Origin: Bacillota bacterium | GTDB taxonomy: Bacteria > Bacillota > Clostridia > Christensenellales > CAG-138 | Reading direction: 5' to 3' | DNA: 6,973 nt | Assembly: GCA_023453725.1 (NCBI GenBank) | Contig: JAEXTB010000136.1 | Span: 1 to 6,973 of the forward strand | In this document: piece by piece, positions 4,927 to 6,973 of the stretch | How positions within the stretch are numbered: position 1 is the stretch's first letter | Layout of the letters: each line of letters opens with the position of its first letter | The notes under the pieces: model-generated | The model's database searches: none | Seen by the model: the letters and a program-made list of their open reading frames with translations, nothing else | What the model was told of the DNA's origin: nothing | Translations under genes and position numbers: made by a program

Positions 4927-4960
4927 GAAAAGAGCGCCGCATATTGCGGCGCTCTTTTTG
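4927..4960. terminator. Strong bidirectional terminator after the pyrophosphatase gene
   Basis: A perfect 14-bp stem is formed by positions 4928-4941 and 4945-4958 around the loop TAT, with the GC-rich core GAGCGCCGC. The stem is flanked by A and T runs, so both strands read hairpin then Ts: TTTTCGTTT on the minus strand, TTTTT on the plus strand. It lies about 17 bp past the pyrophosphatase stop codon at 4976 and is the expected terminator of that gene. Confidence 0.92.
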
Positions 4961-4975
4961 CTTTGCTTATACGAC

Positions 4976-6973
4976 TTAGAAGATGGAGTAGGTCAGGAAC
5001 AGGATGGCAGACATGGAGGAAACCAGGGATACCACCGTGATCTGCGTGTTAATGGACGGGCCTGCGGTGTCCTTGAACGGATCGCCAACGGTATCGCCGA
5101 TAACGGCAGCCTTGTGCGCATCCGAGCCTTTGCCGCCGCAGTGGCCGGACTCGATGTACTTCTTGGCGTTGTCCCAAAGGCCGCCCGCGTTGCTCATCAT
5201 AAGAGCAATGAGGAGACCGGAAATGATGTTGCCCGTGAGATAGCCGCCGATGGCCTGCACGCCGCCGATGAACCCAACAGCCAGCGTGACGAGGATCGCC
5301 ACAAGACCGGCGGGAATCAGCTCGCGAATCGCGCCGATGGTCGCGATATCGATGCACTTGTCATAGTCCGGCAGCACGCCCGGCTTGCCTTCTTTGAGGC
5401 CCGGGATGCTGTTGAACTGACGGTGGATTTCCGTAACCATCTTCTGGGAGTTGCGGCTCACGCCCATCATCAGCATGGCGGAGAACACAGCGGGGATCGC
5501 CGTGCCGACCAGCGCGCCGAAGAATACGAGCGGGTTCATAATGTTGAAGCCGACGTCTGCGCCGCCGTTTGCGACCACGATCTCCTGGAACGCAGCCAAC
5601 AGAGCGATAACCGTGAGGCCCGCAGCACCGATGGCAAAGCCCTTGGTGATGGCCTTTACGGTGTTGCCCGCAGAGTCGAGCTTATCAGTCACTTCAAGCA
5701 CTTCGTCGCCCAGGCCGCACATTTCCGCAACGCCGCGCGCGTTGTCCACAATGGGGCCGTACGCGTCGTTGGAAATGATCATGCCGACGATGGAGAGCAT
5801 GCCGACTGCAGCAATGGAGATACCGAACATCGGATAGCTGCCGCCCAGAGGTTCGCACAGCTTATAAGCGCCCAGCGCCGCAACGCCGATACCGGCAAGC
5901 GCCGGGAAGGAGCTTAAGAGACCATAGGACATACCGGTGAGTATGGTGAACGCGGGGCCGTTTTTGCAGGCCTCCGCAACCTTTTCCACCGGTTTGCGCT
6001 CGTCGCCCGTGAAGTAATCGCTTGTAATGCCGATGACTACGCCAACGACCATACCAAGGATCGCAGCGCCCCAAAGGCGCCATTCAAAGCCAGAAAGAAG
6101 CACAGCGAAGAAAGTAAGCACCACATAGATGCCACAGGTAAGGTACGTACCGCGGTTAAGCGCGGCACCGGGCTTGCCGTTCTTGCCAATTTTGGAGAAC
6201 AGCACGCCGACGATAGACGCGAGGAGACCCAAAGCGCCAAAGCAGAACAGCAGGTTTTCCTGCTGAAGCGGCAGCGCAATAACCATCGCGGCAGCAATGG
6301 AAGCAACGTTGGAGTCAAAGAGGTCAGCACCCATACCGGCCACGTCGCCTACGTTATCGCCTACGTTATCTGCAATAACGGCAGGGTTGCGCGGGTCGTC
6401 TTCGGGGATGCCGAGTTCTACCTTACCGGTGAGGTCAGCCGCGATATCCGCAGATTTTGTGAAGATACCGCCGCCAGCTTTTGCGAACAGAGCGAGTGAG
6501 CTTGCACCGAAGCTAAAGCCCAGCACGATGCCGGAATCGCCCGTGAGCAGGTGGAGGATTGCGGTCCCCGCAAGCGAAATGCTCACAACCGCCATACCCA
6601 TGACTGCGCCGCCGCGGAAACCGGCCATGAAGGAAGGCGCAACGCCGTGCTTTGCAGCGACCGCCGATTTGATGTTGGCGATGGTAGCGATGCTGATGCC
6701 CACATATCCCGCCAAAGCGGAAAGCGCAGAGCCGAGGATATAAGCGACCATGGTCCAAAGGTTGGTGGTCCAATCACCCTGCCAGATCGGCTTGGGGAAG
6801 AAGAGGATCAACAGCGCGCTGACGATACCGACGAAAATCGTCAGCACCTTGTATTCCCGCTTGAGGAATGTGAAAGCGCCCTTGCGAATGAGTTGACCGA
6901 TGTGCTCCGTGCCTTCTCCTCCGGGCAGCTTTTCTACCCAGCGGTAGAAATAGGCCGCGACGCCGATGGCAAG
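4976..6973 (-). CDS. hppA: Membrane-bound ion-pumping pyrophosphatase, 5' end beyond window
   Basis: 665 residues are visible. The frame is still open at the right edge, where LAIGVAAYFYRWVEKL reads as the usual N-terminal helix region, so perhaps 10-20 residues are missing. The enzyme hydrolyses pyrophosphate and pumps ions across the membrane through about 16 helices. Counting from the first visible residue, the active-site motifs are DDPRNP (192-197), DNVGDNVGD (202-210), DNARGVAEMCG, DNAKKYIES and GDTVGDPFKDTAGPSIN near the C-terminus. In GNTVKAITKG, Lys440 and Thr443 match the K+-independent class (K+-dependent enzymes have Ala, then Gly or Ala), which predicts proton rather than sodium transport. 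Asp220, in ADLFDSNVAS, stands where most members have Glu. An internal Met at 6847 is not the start. A terminator follows 17 bp downstream. Family certain; ion specificity inferred. Confidence 0.97.
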   Translation of the reverse strand, partial: LAIGVAAYFYRWVEKLPGGEGTEHIGQLIRKGAFTFLKREYKVLTIFVGIVSALLILFFPKPIWQGDWTTNLWTMVAYILGSALSALAGYVGISIATIANIKSAVAAKHGVAPSFMAGFRGGAVMGMAVVSISLAGTAILHLLTGDSGIVLGFSFGASSLALFAKAGGGIFTKSADIAADLTGKVELGIPEDDPRNPAVIADNVGDNVGDVAGMGADLFDSNVASIAAAMVIALPLQQENLLFCFGALGLLASIVGVLFSKIGKNGKPGAALNRGTYLTCGIYVVLTFFAVLLSGFEWRLWGAAILGMVVGVVIGITSDYFTGDERKPVEKVAEACKNGPAFTILTGMSYGLLSSFPALAGIGVAALGAYKLCEPLGGSYPMFGISIAAVGMLSIVGMIISNDAYGPIVDNARGVAEMCGLGDEVLEVTDKLDSAGNTVKAITKGFAIGAAGLTVIALLAAFQEIVVANGGADVGFNIMNPLVFFGALVGTAIPAVFSAMLMMGVSRNSQKMVTEIHRQFNSIPGLKEGKPGVLPDYDKCIDIATIGAIRELIPAGLVAILVTLAVGFIGGVQAIGGYLTGNIISGLLIALMMSNAGGLWDNAKKYIESGHCGGKGSDAHKAAVIGDTVGDPFKDTAGPSINTQITVVSLVSSMSAILFLTYSIF

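Noticed and set aside
4664..5917. 417-codon plus-strand open frame opposite the pyrophosphatase gene
   Set aside because: It is antisense to clear active-site motifs of the pyrophosphatase, crosses both terminators, has no ribosome binding site and has low-complexity, charge-rich composition. It is a by-product of biased codon use on the true strand.

Overview
The window looks like chromosomal DNA from an anaerobic Bacillota, most likely a mid-GC member of class Clostridia. This is inferred from four things: a LacI-type sugar regulator, a B12-riboswitch-controlled DUF4430 plus ECF S-component pair, an ion-pumping membrane pyrophosphatase, and AT-rich intergenic spacers with near-consensus sigma-A promoters between genes of about 50% GC. 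No mobile element, CRISPR array, tRNA or rRNA gene is visible.

Layout. Positions 1-383 hold no convincing gene. They carry a strong promoter (consensus -35 and -10, 17-bp spacer) on the minus strand, with a perfect 14-bp palindromic LacI-type operator at its start point. It fires off the left edge toward an unseen gene. Positions 384-1409 (minus) encode a LacI/GalR repressor. Its own promoter overlaps one arm of a widely spaced inverted repeat. Divergent from it, 1652-2860 (plus) encodes a mannitol-1-phosphate 5-dehydrogenase family enzyme. This block looks like a regulated sugar or polyol utilisation locus whose transporter is outside the window.

Positions 2890-4155 form a B12 module on the plus strand. 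An extended -10 promoter is followed by an adenosylcobalamin-type riboswitch, then two hairpins with terminator character; the second also buries the ribosome binding site. After these come a membrane-anchored DUF4430 (transcobalamin-like) protein and an overlapping ECF S component. No ECF ATPase or EcfT gene is here, so the pair would need a shared energising module encoded elsewhere.

Positions 4159-4704 (minus) encode a RimJ/RimL-like GNAT acetyltransferase that converges on the S-component gene with only 3 bp between the stop codons. Positions 4705-4975 are intergenic and carry two strong bidirectional terminators. Positions 4976-6973 (minus) encode most of a membrane-bound proton-pumping pyrophosphatase. 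Its N-terminus lies beyond the right edge. It carries the Lys/Thr signature of K+-independent enzymes and an Asp where most family members have Glu.

I see no wholly new system. The most interesting parts are the riboswitch expression platform with its orphan B12-uptake pair, the unusual pyrophosphatase residues, and the operator-controlled promoter at the left edge.
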